64,000 nt of DNA from Cognatazoarcus halotolerans (GCF_009800965.1 NZ_WUAF01000019.1:1-64000); one strand, 5' to 3'; shown: positions 8,022 to 17,281, numbered from the stretch's first letter. Notes: generated by a model not told the origin, from the sequence alone. Numbers and translations: made by a program.

Positions 8022-10601
8022 TCAAGCCGGCGCGGGGGCGTACCTCAGGCGCTGCCGGCGGAGCACCCAGGCGATCAACATCAGCGCCGGCAGGAACATC
8101 CACTCCCGCGCGATCCGGTTGCCGGGGACCTCGACAGCGATGACCCGAAATCCGGCCTCTACACCGAGCTTGGCCGCCTGGCTGCCGAATTCGACGCGGG
8201 TGACGGTGAAGCCCGCCTCGCTGATGACCGTGCCGATACCATTGTCTGCAAGACGCCGGGTGGCGGTGGCCGCAGGTTTGCCCAGGGGCAGCAGGATGCC
8301 GCGCTCGACCGCGTCGCCCTCCAGCGTGGTGCCAGCGAACAGCACCCGCATGCGCGTGTCGGCCGGCGCCTCGACGATCGCCTGCTCGGCGGCGGTCCCG
8401 GTGAGCTGCGTGTAGGGCGGACTGAGCGGGTCCATGAACATGCCCGGATTGAACAGCATGAACACCGCGAGCAGCATCGCCAGCCGCTCGGTTCCGGTGC
8501 TGCGCACCAGCAGCCAGCCCTGGTTCACCGAGATGAAGGCAAAACCCGCGAGCGTCGCGCTAGCGAGGGTGATGAAGGTATGGCCAAGTCCGTCCACGCC
8601 GATCAGCAGCAGCTTTGGATTCAGCACGAACATGAAAGGCAGCAACGCCATGCGCATCGAATAGCGGAAGGCGATGATGCCGGTGCGGATCGGGTTTGCA
8701 ATCGCGATGCTCGCCGCGGCGTAGGAGGCCAGCCCGACCGGCGGGGTGATATCGGCCATGAGGCCGAAATAGAAGACGAACAGGTGTGCCGCGATGAGCG
8801 GGACGAAGAGGCCGTTCTGAGCGCCGATGGCGACGATTACCGGTGCCATCAGCGATGACACCACGATGTAGTTGGCAGTGGTCGGCAGGCCCATGCCCAG
8901 TACCAGGCAGATCAGCGCCACCAGCGCCAGCATGACGATGATGTTGCCGCCCGACAGGGCCGTCACGAGTTCGGTCATGACCAGGCCGACACCGGTCAGC
9001 GTGACGGTGCCGACGATGATCCCGGCGGTGGCGGTGGCGATTGCCACGGCCACCATGTTGCGGGCGCCCGCGGCAAGCCCGTCGATGAGGTCCTGCAGGC
9101 CGCGCCGTGATGCGTCACCGATGCCGTGTTCGCCGCGAAACCAGGCCAGCAGCGGGCGCTGGGTGAGCACGATGAAGGCCAGGAAAAGCGTCGCCCAGAA
9201 GGCTGCTCGTGTCGGGGCGAGCTGCTCGACCACGAGGTTCCAGACCAAGGCACCGACCGGCAGCAGAAAATGCATGCCCGAGCGCAGTGTGGGTCCGAAA
9301 GGTGGCAGCGCGGTGATCGGCGCGTCCGCTGGCGAGACTTCGCCGGCGTGCGGCAGGCTCATGCGCAGCAGGACAACGTAGGCCGCGAGCAGCAACAGCG
9401 CCATCACCAGGAAGGAGAGCTGGGGGAGCGCCGCGTGAACCAGGCTGCCGATCACCGAAACCACGGTCAGCACCAGCGCGATGCCGAGAAAGCCGAGTGC
9501 AAAGCTGGCCATGGCTCGATGCCAGCGCCTCGAGCGCTGCCGTGGCAGGCCACGCAGGTCGGCCTTTACTGCCTCGAGGTGGACGATGTAAAGGAGGCCG
9601 AGATAGGACACCATGGCCGAGATCAGCGCGTGCTTGAGAACCTGCACATAGGGCACGCCTACGTATTCGACCATGAGGAAGGCGGCAGCCCCCATCACCG
9701 GTGGCATCACCTGACCGTTGACCGAGGCGGCGCATTCGATCGCGGCGGCCTTCTCCGCCGGGTAGCCGACCCGCTTGATCAGCGGAATCGTGAGCGGCCC
9801 GGTGGTGACCACGTTGGTGATCGACGAACCCGAGATCAGACCGGTTGCGGCCGATGCGACCACCGCGGCCTTGGCCGGACCGCCCCTCATGTGGCCGAGC
9901 AGCGCCACCGCACTGCGGATGAAGTAGCTGCCGGCACCGGCGGTTTCGAGCAGGGCGCCGAACAGCACGAAGAGGAAGATGAGGCCGGCCGAAACGCCCA
10001 GTGCCACGCCGAAGACTCCTTCGGTGGTGAGCCACATGTGGCTCATGGTGCGGCCGAACGAGGCGCCCTTGTGGGCGATCAGCTCCGGCATCCGCTCGCC
10101 GAAGAAGACATAGCCGAGCAGCACCAGCGCCATGACCACCATCGGCAGTCCGAGCACGCGCCGGGTGGCTTCGAGGAGCAGTGCGAGGCCGCATGCCGCA
10201 ACCGCGATTTCGAGCCCGGTGGGATCGCCGGTATGGGCGCTTACCGAATCGTAGAAAACCGACAGATAGGCGGCGCTGAGCGCCGCCAGCACGGCGAGCA
10301 CGAGGTCGATGCGCGGTGGTGGGCCGCTTGCGCCGCGTCGCGCCGGGTAGGCAAGAAAGGCGAGCAGCACCGCGAAGGCAAGATGCAGTGAGCGGACCTT
10401 CGTTTCGTTGAGGACGAGCACGCCGAAGAGTTCGGGCAGCGGCGAGGCGACCCACAACTGCAGCGCCGACCAGCCCACCGCGGCGAAAGCCAGCAGCCGC
10501 GCCATCGAGTCGCCGGCGTGTCGCAGCCCTGTCGCATTGTCCGTGGTGCGCCGGCGTGCATCGTTTGCGGCGTCGGTTCCGGTGGTGCTGGCGTCGCTCA
10601 T
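8022..10601 (-). CDS. Fused TRAP transporter permease (4TM/12TM) with C-terminal DUF3394-type domain
   Basis: An 859-residue integral membrane protein of the TAXI-type TRAP family, in which the small and large permease subunits are fused. The DctM-like core shows SAATGLISGSSITNVVTTG, VNGQVMPPVMGAAAFLMVEY and ADITPPVGLASYAAASIA. Nearly twenty hydrophobic helices are visible. After the last permease helices a soluble region (PADTRMRVLFAGTTLEGDAV, GFTVTRVEFGSQAAKLGVEAG, PDZ-like) precedes a final helix, as in DUF3394 proteins. TRAP systems use an ion gradient and an extracytoplasmic binding protein to import carboxylates. No TAXI binding protein gene is in the window. Confidence 0.92.
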   Translation of the reverse strand: MSDASTTGTDAANDARRRTTDNATGLRHAGDSMARLLAFAAVGWSALQLWVASPLPELFGVLVLNETKVRSLHLAFAVLLAFLAYPARRGASGPPPRIDLVLAVLAALSAAYLSVFYDSVSAHTGDPTGLEIAVAACGLALLLEATRRVLGLPMVVMALVLLGYVFFGERMPELIAHKGASFGRTMSHMWLTTEGVFGVALGVSAGLIFLFVLFGALLETAGAGSYFIRSAVALLGHMRGGPAKAAVVASAATGLISGSSITNVVTTGPLTIPLIKRVGYPAEKAAAIECAASVNGQVMPPVMGAAAFLMVEYVGVPYVQVLKHALISAMVSYLGLLYIVHLEAVKADLRGLPRQRSRRWHRAMASFALGFLGIALVLTVVSVIGSLVHAALPQLSFLVMALLLLAAYVVLLRMSLPHAGEVSPADAPITALPPFGPTLRSGMHFLLPVGALVWNLVVEQLAPTRAAFWATLFLAFIVLTQRPLLAWFRGEHGIGDASRRGLQDLIDGLAAGARNMVAVAIATATAGIIVGTVTLTGVGLVMTELVTALSGGNIIVMLALVALICLVLGMGLPTTANYIVVSSLMAPVIVAIGAQNGLFVPLIAAHLFVFYFGLMADITPPVGLASYAAASIAIANPIRTGIIAFRYSMRMALLPFMFVLNPKLLLIGVDGLGHTFITLASATLAGFAFISVNQGWLLVRSTGTERLAMLLAVFMLFNPGMFMDPLSPPYTQLTGTAAEQAIVEAPADTRMRVLFAGTTLEGDAVERGILLPLGKPAATATRRLADNGIGTVISEAGFTVTRVEFGSQAAKLGVEAGFRVIAVEVPGNRIAREWMFLPALMLIAWVLRRQRLRYAPAPA

Positions 10602-10734
10602 GCGGCTTGCCCGGGGTCGGTTGTCGGTGTCCGGCGGCGATGACGGCGTGATCCAGGGGGCGGCCGCCGGCCTACGCCCGCAGTATCTTTGCGGGCATGT
10701 GGATGGGTCAAGCCGTGTTCGCCGGGTGACGTGC

Positions 10735-11778
10735 TCAGCGCTTCGTGGGCGCTGCCTCGTCCGTGACCCGGAAGCGCAGCGTGCCGATCAACTGGCCACC
10801 GGCCGTTACCACCCGCACTTCCCATCGACCGGCAGGGGTGTCCGGGAAATGCGTCTTGTGGGTCCATGCCCGATAGCCGGCTTCGCGACCGCCGAGAATC
10901 TCGAGGTCGATGCTGTCCACGATGGTGCCGTTGTGTATCCAGTGATGGAAAACCTGCTCGCTCAGACCGAGTGGTGCGTTGATCGCGGTGAATGCATAGA
11001 CGCCCTTGTCGCGCAGCTGCGCGACGCTCAATCGCCTGACCGCCGGGCCCGGCTCGCGCGATGCTTGGTCCAGTTCGAGGCTGATCGCGCCGCGGCCGAG
11101 CCAGAGCGTTGCCGGTGGCACCGCCGAGCGTGCGAACCAGCCGCATGTTGCGAGCAGCGTCAGCAGGGCTGCGACCGCGAGGCCCCGGCGTGGGAGCTGC
11201 CGCGGAACCGTTGCAGCGAGGCTGGGGAACGAAAGCAGGGCCGCACTGACGAGCGCGATCGAGTAGCTCCGTGCGGTCGGCAGATGAACGATCAGTGGCA
11301 GCGCCACGAGTAACACCGCGAACAGCGTGAGGCTGTGGTACGCCAGGTAGAGCCAGCGTCGCGGCGCCAGTCGGTGGTAATAGAGCGGGTCGGTGATCGC
11401 GATCAGCGCAGCGATGACGAGGAGCGCGGTGAACGCGGCCTGGGTAGTGTTCCACGCGGTGGACACGATGAAGAAGGGCAGCGTGAAGAACAGGCTTTCC
11501 TGGTGGATCAGCTGCATGGCGTAATTGAGCAGGACCTGTGGCAGCGCGATCCCGAAGCGGCGTTTCAGCCGGGTGCGCAGCAGGCGCTCGAGGACCAGCC
11601 AGACCCAGCTCGCCAGCAACAGCAGCGCGATCACGCGGACCGAGCCGCGGTGACGCTCGATGAGAAAGAAGCTGGCGAGGCCCGAGACGAAACCGAACAC
11701 CGCGACCGAGCCCGGATGACGCCGGAGCACTTCGGCAAGCTGGTGCCCGCGGGCAATGAGTGGGGAAAGGGGCGTCAT
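10735..11778 (-). CDS. DUF5924/DUF2914 family membrane protein
   Basis: 347 residues. The N-terminal half has about seven hydrophobic helices (from VAVFGFVSGLASFFLIERH to LLTLLATCGWFA) and matches the DUF5924 architecture. The C-terminal 120 residues form a periplasmic DUF2914-type beta domain (VFHHWIHNGTIVDSIDLEI, GYRAWTHKTHFPDTPAGRW, GQLIGTLRFRV). The role is unknown in the family. It lies between the TRAP permease and a spermidine-synthase-like gene on the same strand; the gap of 133 nt to the permease argues against a tight operon. Confidence 0.75.
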   Translation of the reverse strand: MTPLSPLIARGHQLAEVLRRHPGSVAVFGFVSGLASFFLIERHRGSVRVIALLLLASWVWLVLERLLRTRLKRRFGIALPQVLLNYAMQLIHQESLFFTLPFFIVSTAWNTTQAAFTALLVIAALIAITDPLYYHRLAPRRWLYLAYHSLTLFAVLLVALPLIVHLPTARSYSIALVSAALLSFPSLAATVPRQLPRRGLAVAALLTLLATCGWFARSAVPPATLWLGRGAISLELDQASREPGPAVRRLSVAQLRDKGVYAFTAINAPLGLSEQVFHHWIHNGTIVDSIDLEILGGREAGYRAWTHKTHFPDTPAGRWEVRVVTAGGQLIGTLRFRVTDEAAPTKR

Positions 11779-11864
11779 CCGGGCCGCTGCACCGCAGTGG
11801 TGCGCAGTATTCGTCGTGACGTCGAGTGTAAGGCCGTTGCGTGGTGTCCGCGCAGCGATGTGTG

Positions 11865-12743
11865 CTAGCCGCCGCGCAGCGCCTCGCGCCTCGCCAGCCC
11901 GAGCTTGTCGGAACGTTCGAGCTTGTCGACGAAGGACGGAAAGTCCAGCCCGTAGCGTTCGGAGAGCTGGCGCGCGATATTTCGCAGCCGTCGCCAGTCC
12001 GGCGAAAAGGCGGGATTGCGGAAGGCAAGCAGCACATGGTTGCCATCCTCGGGAACCGACATCACGATCACCCGATCGTCGAATGCGGTCATTGCCGCAC
12101 CGATGAAGCCGGCGTAGCTGCTGCGATCGCCTGCCAGGTTGACCACCAGCACGCCGCCGCCGGAGAGTCTCGCGACGACGTCCTCGAAGAATGCGTGGCC
12201 GGCGAGTTCGGGGGCGAGGCCGGTCCGGTCGAATGCATCGACCAGCAGGACGTCGATGCGGTCGCGACAGATGGCGAGATAGTCCACCCCATCCCCTTGG
12301 CGGATCTCCTGTCGATCACCGTCCGGCGGTATCGCGAAGGCTTCGCGCAGCGCGATCACGTCAGGGTCGAGTTCGACCGCCACCAATCGGGTGTGGGTGA
12401 GGTGATGGCGGCAGAACTTGAGCAAGGAGCCACCGCCGAGGCCGAGCAGGACGATGTGTTGCGGTCTCGGGACGAACAGCAGGAACAGCATCATCTTCTG
12501 CGTGTAGCGCAGATCGAGTTCGTTCGGCCGGCGCTTGAGCATCGCGCTTTGGGTGAGTCGCATGCTGAAGTGCAGGTAGCGCCGCTCGCCATCGTCGAGG
12601 ACGAAAGGTTTGCGGTAGTGCCCGGCGGCGATCGCGTCGGCGAGTGCCGGGATGTCAGCCCAGGGCGGTTCGAGCAGGAGCAGATGCCCCGGCGCCGTCT
12701 CGAAAGGGCTTGGAATCTCTAGCAGCGGCGGGTTCCGGGGCAT
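11865..12743 (-). CDS. Spermidine/spermine synthase-like protein
   Basis: 292 residues with the polyamine-synthase Rossmann fold. IVLLGLGGGSLLKFCRHH is the glycine-rich aminopropyl-donor loop, AVELDPDVIALREAFAI the acidic ribose-binding strand, and GDGVDYL / VLLVDAFDRTGLAPEL the catalytic region. The N-terminal beta domain is short. Such SpeE-like proteins are frequent in Betaproteobacteria, and many are not proven aminopropyltransferases, so the substrate should be left open. It is encoded 86 nt upstream of the DUF5924 gene. Confidence 0.8.
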   Translation of the reverse strand: MPRNPPLLEIPSPFETAPGHLLLLEPPWADIPALADAIAAGHYRKPFVLDDGERRYLHFSMRLTQSAMLKRRPNELDLRYTQKMMLFLLFVPRPQHIVLLGLGGGSLLKFCRHHLTHTRLVAVELDPDVIALREAFAIPPDGDRQEIRQGDGVDYLAICRDRIDVLLVDAFDRTGLAPELAGHAFFEDVVARLSGGGVLVVNLAGDRSSYAGFIGAAMTAFDDRVIVMSVPEDGNHVLLAFRNPAFSPDWRRLRNIARQLSERYGLDFPSFVDKLERSDKLGLARREALRGG

Positions 12744-12847
12744 GTGGGCAGGGTGGCACGGGACGCATCGATTCTAGCGCCTCGTCAGCCGCCTGCGGCG
12801 CCTGCCGGTTCATGGGGCGCCCACACGGGACGCCCGGGCCGCCAGGG

Positions 12848-13180
12848 TCAGGAGAAAGCCGTGTGGCTGCGCCCGATGAGCCTGCGGGCGGTTCTCGACA
12901 GCAGACCCCAACCTGAAGCGACGAGCTCCAGCATGACGGCGTTGCGCATGGCACGGCCTTCGCGCATGTACTGCGCGGTGTCGATGCCGCCACGGACCGG
13001 GTATGCCGGCGTGGCTTCGGGTTGTGCGTCGCGCGGCTCGATCGAGGGCTTGAGGTGGGTGGCGAAGTTCCACAACGCGGCACTTCGCATCCTGCGGCCC
13101 TGCTCGAGATACTCGACGAGATCGGTCGTGTCGACCTGTCTATCTGCAGAAGGGGTGAAGTGGGTGTTCATTTCATTCAT
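12848..13180 (-). CDS. Small hypothetical protein with duplicated Y-GR-MR motif
   Basis: 110 residues, no recognised domain and no signal peptide. It contains two copies of a helix-like motif: TTDLVEYLEQGRRMRSAALW near the N-terminus and GIDTAQYMREGRAMRNAVML about 45 residues later. In both a D-T-x-x-Y/L-Y/M segment precedes an invariant GR-x-MR. The preceding gene, 39 nt upstream, carries related fragments. The start ATG at 13180 follows GAATGA with a weak ribosome site; a second ATG three codons later is possible. Confidence 0.6.
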   Translation of the reverse strand: MNEMNTHFTPSADRQVDTTDLVEYLEQGRRMRSAALWNFATHLKPSIEPRDAQPEATPAYPVRGGIDTAQYMREGRAMRNAVMLELVASGWGLLSRTARRLIGRSHTAFS

Positions 13181-13219
13181 TCCGTATTCGGACGGCGGTT
13201 GGCCGTCTGCAACGGTGAG

Positions 13220-13459
13220 CTAATCCGTCGGGTGGGAGGTGTGCCGGGTGACGTTGCACATGAAACGACCCAGATCGAAACAGTCGGCAAGGCGGCCGGC
13301 AATCGACGGCTCGTCCTGGCGGGGCGCGGTCTCACCGCTCCGAACCGATGATCTGCCCGTGATCCGTGCGATTGCCTGGGATGCGAGTACCAGACCGTAG
13401 TCGTAGTAGTCGACCTGGTCGTCCATGGTGCTCTGCGGGCGGGTGCTGCTCTTGATCAT
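13220..13459 (-). CDS. Small hypothetical protein, possible partner of the next gene
   Basis: 79 residues from the ATG at 13459, chosen because AGGA lies 4-5 nt upstream; ATG 13498 would add 13 residues. It is acidic and tyrosine-rich at the start (MDDQVDYYDYGLVLASQAIA) and ends with RLADCFDLGRFMCNVTRH, whose GR-x-M resembles the duplicated motif of the gene 39 nt downstream. It has no known domain. Real coding is supported by the neighbour relationship and by the AT-rich palindrome upstream, but not by any family I recognise. Confidence 0.5.
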   Translation of the reverse strand: MIKSSTRPQSTMDDQVDYYDYGLVLASQAIARITGRSSVRSGETAPRQDEPSIAGRLADCFDLGRFMCNVTRHTSHPTD

Positions 13460-13576
13460 CTGGTCCTGCTCCGAAGTGGTGCATTTCTTCAATTCCATGC
13501 CCTTTGTTGGGGCATGTGGCTCGAAGCGGACTCTAGACGCCTGGATCGGCGCCGACAAACGAGGATTTTTGTTTTA

Positions 13577-13597
13577 CGAATTAGAAAATCTAATTCG
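13577..13597. promoter_or_regulatory. AT-rich palindrome upstream of the two small genes
   Basis: CGAATTAG (13577-13584), five bases, then CTAATTCG (13590-13597): perfect 8-bp arms in an otherwise GC-rich area. It lies about 80-120 nt before the 13459/13498 starts. Neither strand shows a following T-tract, so an operator fits better than a terminator; part of the promoter may overlap it. Confidence 0.45.
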
Positions 13598-13620
13598 ATA
13601 GAGGCACGGTTTCGCCCGAT

Positions 13621-14043
13621 TCAAGCCGCCAGCCACATGCCGATCAGGCCGAGAATCAGTACCGCGTGCGGAAAGGCGACGGTGGGCCGCAAGGCGCTGC
13701 GGGCGTATTCGGCAAGCAGGCCCGCCGTTCCGGGGCGTGCCGCAGCCCATTCGCTGTGCAGCTGGCAGGCGGAGGCGCCTTCACCGCCCTCGCGGATCAA
13801 TGCCTCGATGCGCAGGATGCGCTCCGACAGACGGTTCTGGAAGGTCCGGAAGATTGCTTCCTGCGCCCACAGAACCGCGATCAGCAATGCCATGAAGTGT
13901 GCAAAATTACCACTCACGAACGCGATCGCGGCAAGGACGACCGCCAGCAACTTGATCCACAACAGGCCGCGCTCGTACTGCTCGTGGTTGTGCTGCAGGG
14001 TGGACCATTCCAGTTCGATCGCGGACGTGGCGTGTGAAGACAT
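13621..14043 (-). CDS. Small membrane protein, function unknown
   Basis: 140 residues. After a cytoplasmic start (MSSHATSAIELEWSTLQHNH) come two adjacent hydrophobic helices (LLWIKLLAVVLAAIAFVSGN and FAHFMALLIAVLWAQEAIFR), a charged helical segment (RLSERILRIEALIREGGEG), and a last helix (FPHAVLILGLIGMWLAA). The coding frame is clear from the amphipathic pattern. The ATG at 14043 is the only reasonable start. I do not recognise a named family. Confidence 0.75.
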   Translation of the reverse strand: MSSHATSAIELEWSTLQHNHEQYERGLLWIKLLAVVLAAIAFVSGNFAHFMALLIAVLWAQEAIFRTFQNRLSERILRIEALIREGGEGASACQLHSEWAAARPGTAGLLAEYARSALRPTVAFPHAVLILGLIGMWLAA

Positions 14044-14104
14044 GGCTTGGGGGCTGCCGATTGGCGGACTGCGAGGATAACCGATCGGTGTGGCGGCCAG
14101 CCAG

Positions 14105-14338
14105 CTAGAAGCGCGTTGCATACATGTGAACGACAAGCTTCGTTTCCAGGGCCTCGCCGGCGCTTGTCCCGGGATGAGCTGCCGTGGCGCAGTGAGCGGC
14201 GTTCGGGCCGGCGGGCATGAAGAAATGCTGGGGGACGGCCATCGCGTCCAGTGCGCCCGAGAACTCGCCCGAACTGGCGCCGATCGGGAGCAGCAGCGCG
14301 GCCGAGCAGAGGCTTGCGACAAGAATGCTGGGTTTCAT
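14105..14338 (-). CDS. Small secreted protein with Sec signal peptide
   Basis: 77 residues. The N-terminus is a clear signal peptide (MKPSILVASLCSAALLLPIG, cleavage near GASS). The mature part is about 53 residues, rich in His, Ala and Pro (AVPQHFFMPAGPNAAHCATA), with a single Cys. AAGGAG lies 7 nt before the ATG, which is the best ribosome site in this stretch and supports the call. Function is unknown. Confidence 0.65.
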   Translation of the reverse strand: MKPSILVASLCSAALLLPIGASSGEFSGALDAMAVPQHFFMPAGPNAAHCATAAHPGTSAGEALETKLVVHMYATRF

Positions 14339-14512
14339 CGAGGGCTCCTTGATTCATTTTGCATGGTCGCAGTATGGCGCCTGTGCCGCGATGGCCGCTG
14401 TCGGGCGCGGCTCAAATTCGTGTAGGCGCAGTCCTACGCGTCGTTCGATCGGCGCTCGCCCGGGCTGGGCGACAGGGCGATAATGGCCCTTCACTACAGA
14501 CAGGGGAACGCC

Positions 14513-14914
14513 ATGGCCACCGTGCCGCCAAGCACCGAGGATGATCCGCGGGTCAAAGCCGTGTTCGACGATATCCGTGCGACCCGCAATACGGATTTCA
14601 TCAACAACATGTGGCGCTATCTCGCCTTCGATCCGGCCCTGCTCGAGGCGACCTGGCGAGAGGTCAAGGCGGTCATGGCAACGCCGTCGAGCCTGGACCC
14701 GCTGACCAAGGAGATGCTCTATCTCGCGGTGTCGATCGCCAACAGCTGTACTTATTGCGTGCATTCGCACACGGCGGCCGCCGTCGCAAAGGGCATGAGT
14801 GCGGCGCAGCACGCCGAGGTACTCGCAATCGTCGGTCTCGCCGCCAAGACGAACCACCTCGCCACCGCGCTGCAGGTGCCGGTGGATGCGGCCTTCGAGC
14901 GCGGTGGCGCGTGA
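14513..14914 (+). CDS. Carboxymuconolactone decarboxylase family (AhpD-like) protein
   Basis: 133 residues, the size of single-domain AhpD-like proteins. The hallmark SCTYCVHSHTAAA gives the redox CxxC and the following His of the AhpD active site, preceded by LTKEMLYLAVSIAN. Such proteins act as alkylhydroperoxidases or related thiol catalysts. The ATG at 14513 follows CAGGGG. An in-frame extension upstream to 14483 lacks a ribosome site. Its stop abuts the stop of the convergent methyltransferase. Confidence 0.88.
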   Translation: MATVPPSTEDDPRVKAVFDDIRATRNTDFINNMWRYLAFDPALLEATWREVKAVMATPSSLDPLTKEMLYLAVSIANSCTYCVHSHTAAAVAKGMSAAQHAEVLAIVGLAAKTNHLATALQVPVDAAFERGGA

Positions 14915-15565
14915 TTATCGCGGCGGTCGCTCGCATTTGCGCCACACCGTCGCCAGCCACGGCTGCTGCGCCCGCGGCAGGCCGGTCGGGCGGTAGTAGT
15001 GGCGGATTTCCTCGAAGCCGGCCGCGGTGACGCAGGCTCGCCAGGTTTCCAGCGTGTAGAAACAGCCATAGCGCTGGCCGTTGAAGCCTTCCTGGTCGGC
15101 GCCGCGCGGATTCGAGGCGAACAGCACACCGCGTGGTTTGAGGGTCGCGTGGAGGGCGCCGAGCACCTTGCCGATTGCCTCGCGTGGCGCATGGAACAGG
15201 CTGGCGTTGGCAAACACGCCGTCGAAACGCGCCGCCGGCAACTGCAGCGCGATGAAGTTTTGGTGAAGCACTTCGCAGCCGGTCTCCCGTCGCGCCATGT
15301 CGACGAATGCCGCCGATCCGTCGAGCCCGACCGGCTGGTGGCCGCGTTCGACGAAGCGTGCGAGATCGCGCCCCGGTCCGCAGCCCAGATCGAGGATGCT
15401 GTACGGCGCCTCGCCCTCGATCGCGTCGAGCAGCGCGTCGATGTTCTGGCTGACGTCGTGGTCGCGGGTGCCTTCGCGGTAAGACTCGGCGTTGGCCTCG
15501 TAGTGGCCGATGGTCGGGGTGGTCAGCGCGAAGAGTCCGTCTTCGCGTGGGGGTGAGGTATTCAT
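14915..15565 (-). CDS. Class I SAM-dependent methyltransferase
   Basis: 216 residues. SILDLGCGPGRDLARFVERG is motif I, VGLDGSAAFVDMARRE motif II, and FDGVFANASLFHAPREAIGK followed by LKPRGVLFASNPRG completes the Methyltransf_11/25-type core. The tail (QRYGCFYTLETWRACVTAAG...IRHYYRPTGLP) is shared by small bacterial methyltransferases placed near detoxification genes. The substrate is unknown. It is encoded 22 nt downstream of selO on the same strand. Confidence 0.85.
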   Translation of the reverse strand: MNTSPPREDGLFALTTPTIGHYEANAESYREGTRDHDVSQNIDALLDAIEGEAPYSILDLGCGPGRDLARFVERGHQPVGLDGSAAFVDMARRETGCEVLHQNFIALQLPAARFDGVFANASLFHAPREAIGKVLGALHATLKPRGVLFASNPRGADQEGFNGQRYGCFYTLETWRACVTAAGFEEIRHYYRPTGLPRAQQPWLATVWRKCERPPR

Positions 15566-15587
15566 CCGATCGTTTCCGTCGACAGGT

Positions 15588-17096
15588 TCAGCTCGAGCAG
15601 CTCACTTCCAGTCCTTCCGCCCAGTCGGGCGGCGGCGCCGCGAAGCGCTGATGACCGGGTTGTTCGTCAAAGGGCTTCTTCAGGCACTGATGGACCGCGT
15701 GCAGTTCGCTGTAGTCTCCCTGCCGGGCGGCGCGGATCGCGGTCTCGGCGATCCAGTTGCGCAGCACGTATTTGGGGTTGACCGCGTTCATCGCGCGCTG
15801 ACGCTCGGCGTCGGCGGGCGCGCCGCTGTGCAGGCGGGCGCGCCATTCGGCGAGCCAGGCGTCGCAGGCAGCGCGGTCGATGAGGAGGTCGCGTACGGGG
15901 GCATCGTCGGTGGGGGTTCGTGGCGCCGCGGGCAGCACGCCGAGATTGCGGAAGAACAGGGTGTAATCGGTGTGGTTCGCATCGAGCAGGCCGTAGAGCC
16001 GGCTGATGAGCACGTCGTCATCCTCGCGTGCGTCACCGAGACCGAGCTTGGCGCACATCAACTCGACGAAGTCGCGGTTGTAGACCTCGGCGTAGTTGCG
16101 GTCGATGGCCTCCCGCATTGCCGCCTCGTCACCGATCAGCGGCATCAGCGCGTGGCCGAGGGCGTGCAGGTTCCAGTGCGCCACGTGGGGCTGGTTACGG
16201 TAGCTGTAGCGGCCGCCCCGGTCAGTGTGGTTGCAGATGTGGCCGGCGTCGAAGGCGTCCATGAAGCCGAACGGGCCGTAGTCGAGGGTCAGCCCGAGGA
16301 TCGACATGTTGTCGGTGTTCATGACCCCGTGCATGAAGCCGACCGCCTGCCAGCGCGCGGTCATCGCGGCGGTGCGGCGGCTCACCTCGGCGAGCATCGC
16401 GGCGGCCGGGTTGGCGGCGTCCCGGGCTTCGGGATAGAAGCGCTCGATCACGTAGTCGGCCAGCATGCGCAGTTCGTTCTCGCGCTGGTTGGCGGCCCAG
16501 TGCTCGAAAGAGCCGAAGCGCACGAAGCTCGGGGCGAGGCGCGCGCACACGGCCGCGGTTTCGCGTTCTTCGCGCTGTACCGGGTGGCTGGAGCCGACGA
16601 TGGCCAGTGCCCGCGTGGTGGGGATGCCGAGCGCCGCCATCGCCTCGGAGCACAGGAATTCGCGGATCGATGAGCGCAGCACCGCGCGACCGTCTCCCAT
16701 GCGCGAGTAGGGCGTGCGCCCGGCGCCCTTGAGCTGGATCTCCCACGGGCCACTGGCTGTCCGTACCTCGCCGAGCAGATGGGCGCGGCCGTCGCCGAGC
16801 TGGCCAGCCCAGTGGCCGAACTGGTGCCCGGAATACACCGCCGAGAGGATTTCGCTGCCGGGCAGCGTGCTGTTGCCGGCGAGCGCATCGACGAACTCCG
16901 GGCGGTCCAGCTCGCCCGCGTGGAGACCGAGCAGGGCGGCGGCCTCATCGCTGGCGATGACGAGGTGGGGATCGGGCAGGCCCCATGGCGCGAGTCGCGT
17001 ATGAAATTCTTGCGGCAGGCGGGCAAAGCTGTTGTCGAAGGGCAGGGTTTCGAGGCGGTGCGGCCGGTCGGCCTGCCGTGCTTGGGAGTCGGTCAT
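15588..17096 (-). CDS. selO: Protein adenylyltransferase SelO (YdiU/UPF0061)
   Basis: 502 residues, typical for bacterial SelO pseudokinases that transfer AMP from ATP to protein Ser/Thr/Tyr, linked to redox homeostasis. Motifs: SAVYSGHQFGHWAGQLGDGR, the nucleotide-binding QLKGAGRTPYSRMGDGRAVL (122-140), the HGVMNTDN loop (256-263) with the metal and catalytic Asp262, and DYGPFGFMD (272-280). The C-terminal SCSS retains the conserved cysteine at the position that is selenocysteine in eukaryotic homologues. All key residues are present. Confidence 0.95.
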   Translation of the reverse strand: MTDSQARQADRPHRLETLPFDNSFARLPQEFHTRLAPWGLPDPHLVIASDEAAALLGLHAGELDRPEFVDALAGNSTLPGSEILSAVYSGHQFGHWAGQLGDGRAHLLGEVRTASGPWEIQLKGAGRTPYSRMGDGRAVLRSSIREFLCSEAMAALGIPTTRALAIVGSSHPVQREERETAAVCARLAPSFVRFGSFEHWAANQRENELRMLADYVIERFYPEARDAANPAAAMLAEVSRRTAAMTARWQAVGFMHGVMNTDNMSILGLTLDYGPFGFMDAFDAGHICNHTDRGGRYSYRNQPHVAHWNLHALGHALMPLIGDEAAMREAIDRNYAEVYNRDFVELMCAKLGLGDAREDDDVLISRLYGLLDANHTDYTLFFRNLGVLPAAPRTPTDDAPVRDLLIDRAACDAWLAEWRARLHSGAPADAERQRAMNAVNPKYVLRNWIAETAIRAARQGDYSELHAVHQCLKKPFDEQPGHQRFAAPPPDWAEGLEVSCSS

Positions 17097-17281
17097 CTAA
17101 GCATTCCGTTGGGGTGGTGGAGCGCGCTCGGACGGCGCCTTTGTCTGCATTGACCATACCGCGTCATCTCGGTGCCCGAAAGTCCGTCATGGATCGGTGC
17201 GGGAACTGCTTTGGCCAGAACGGATACTATTTCATCTGGCGGCTGATTCTGGCCGTCTTGCATTTCCGGAGCCAGAAATCC

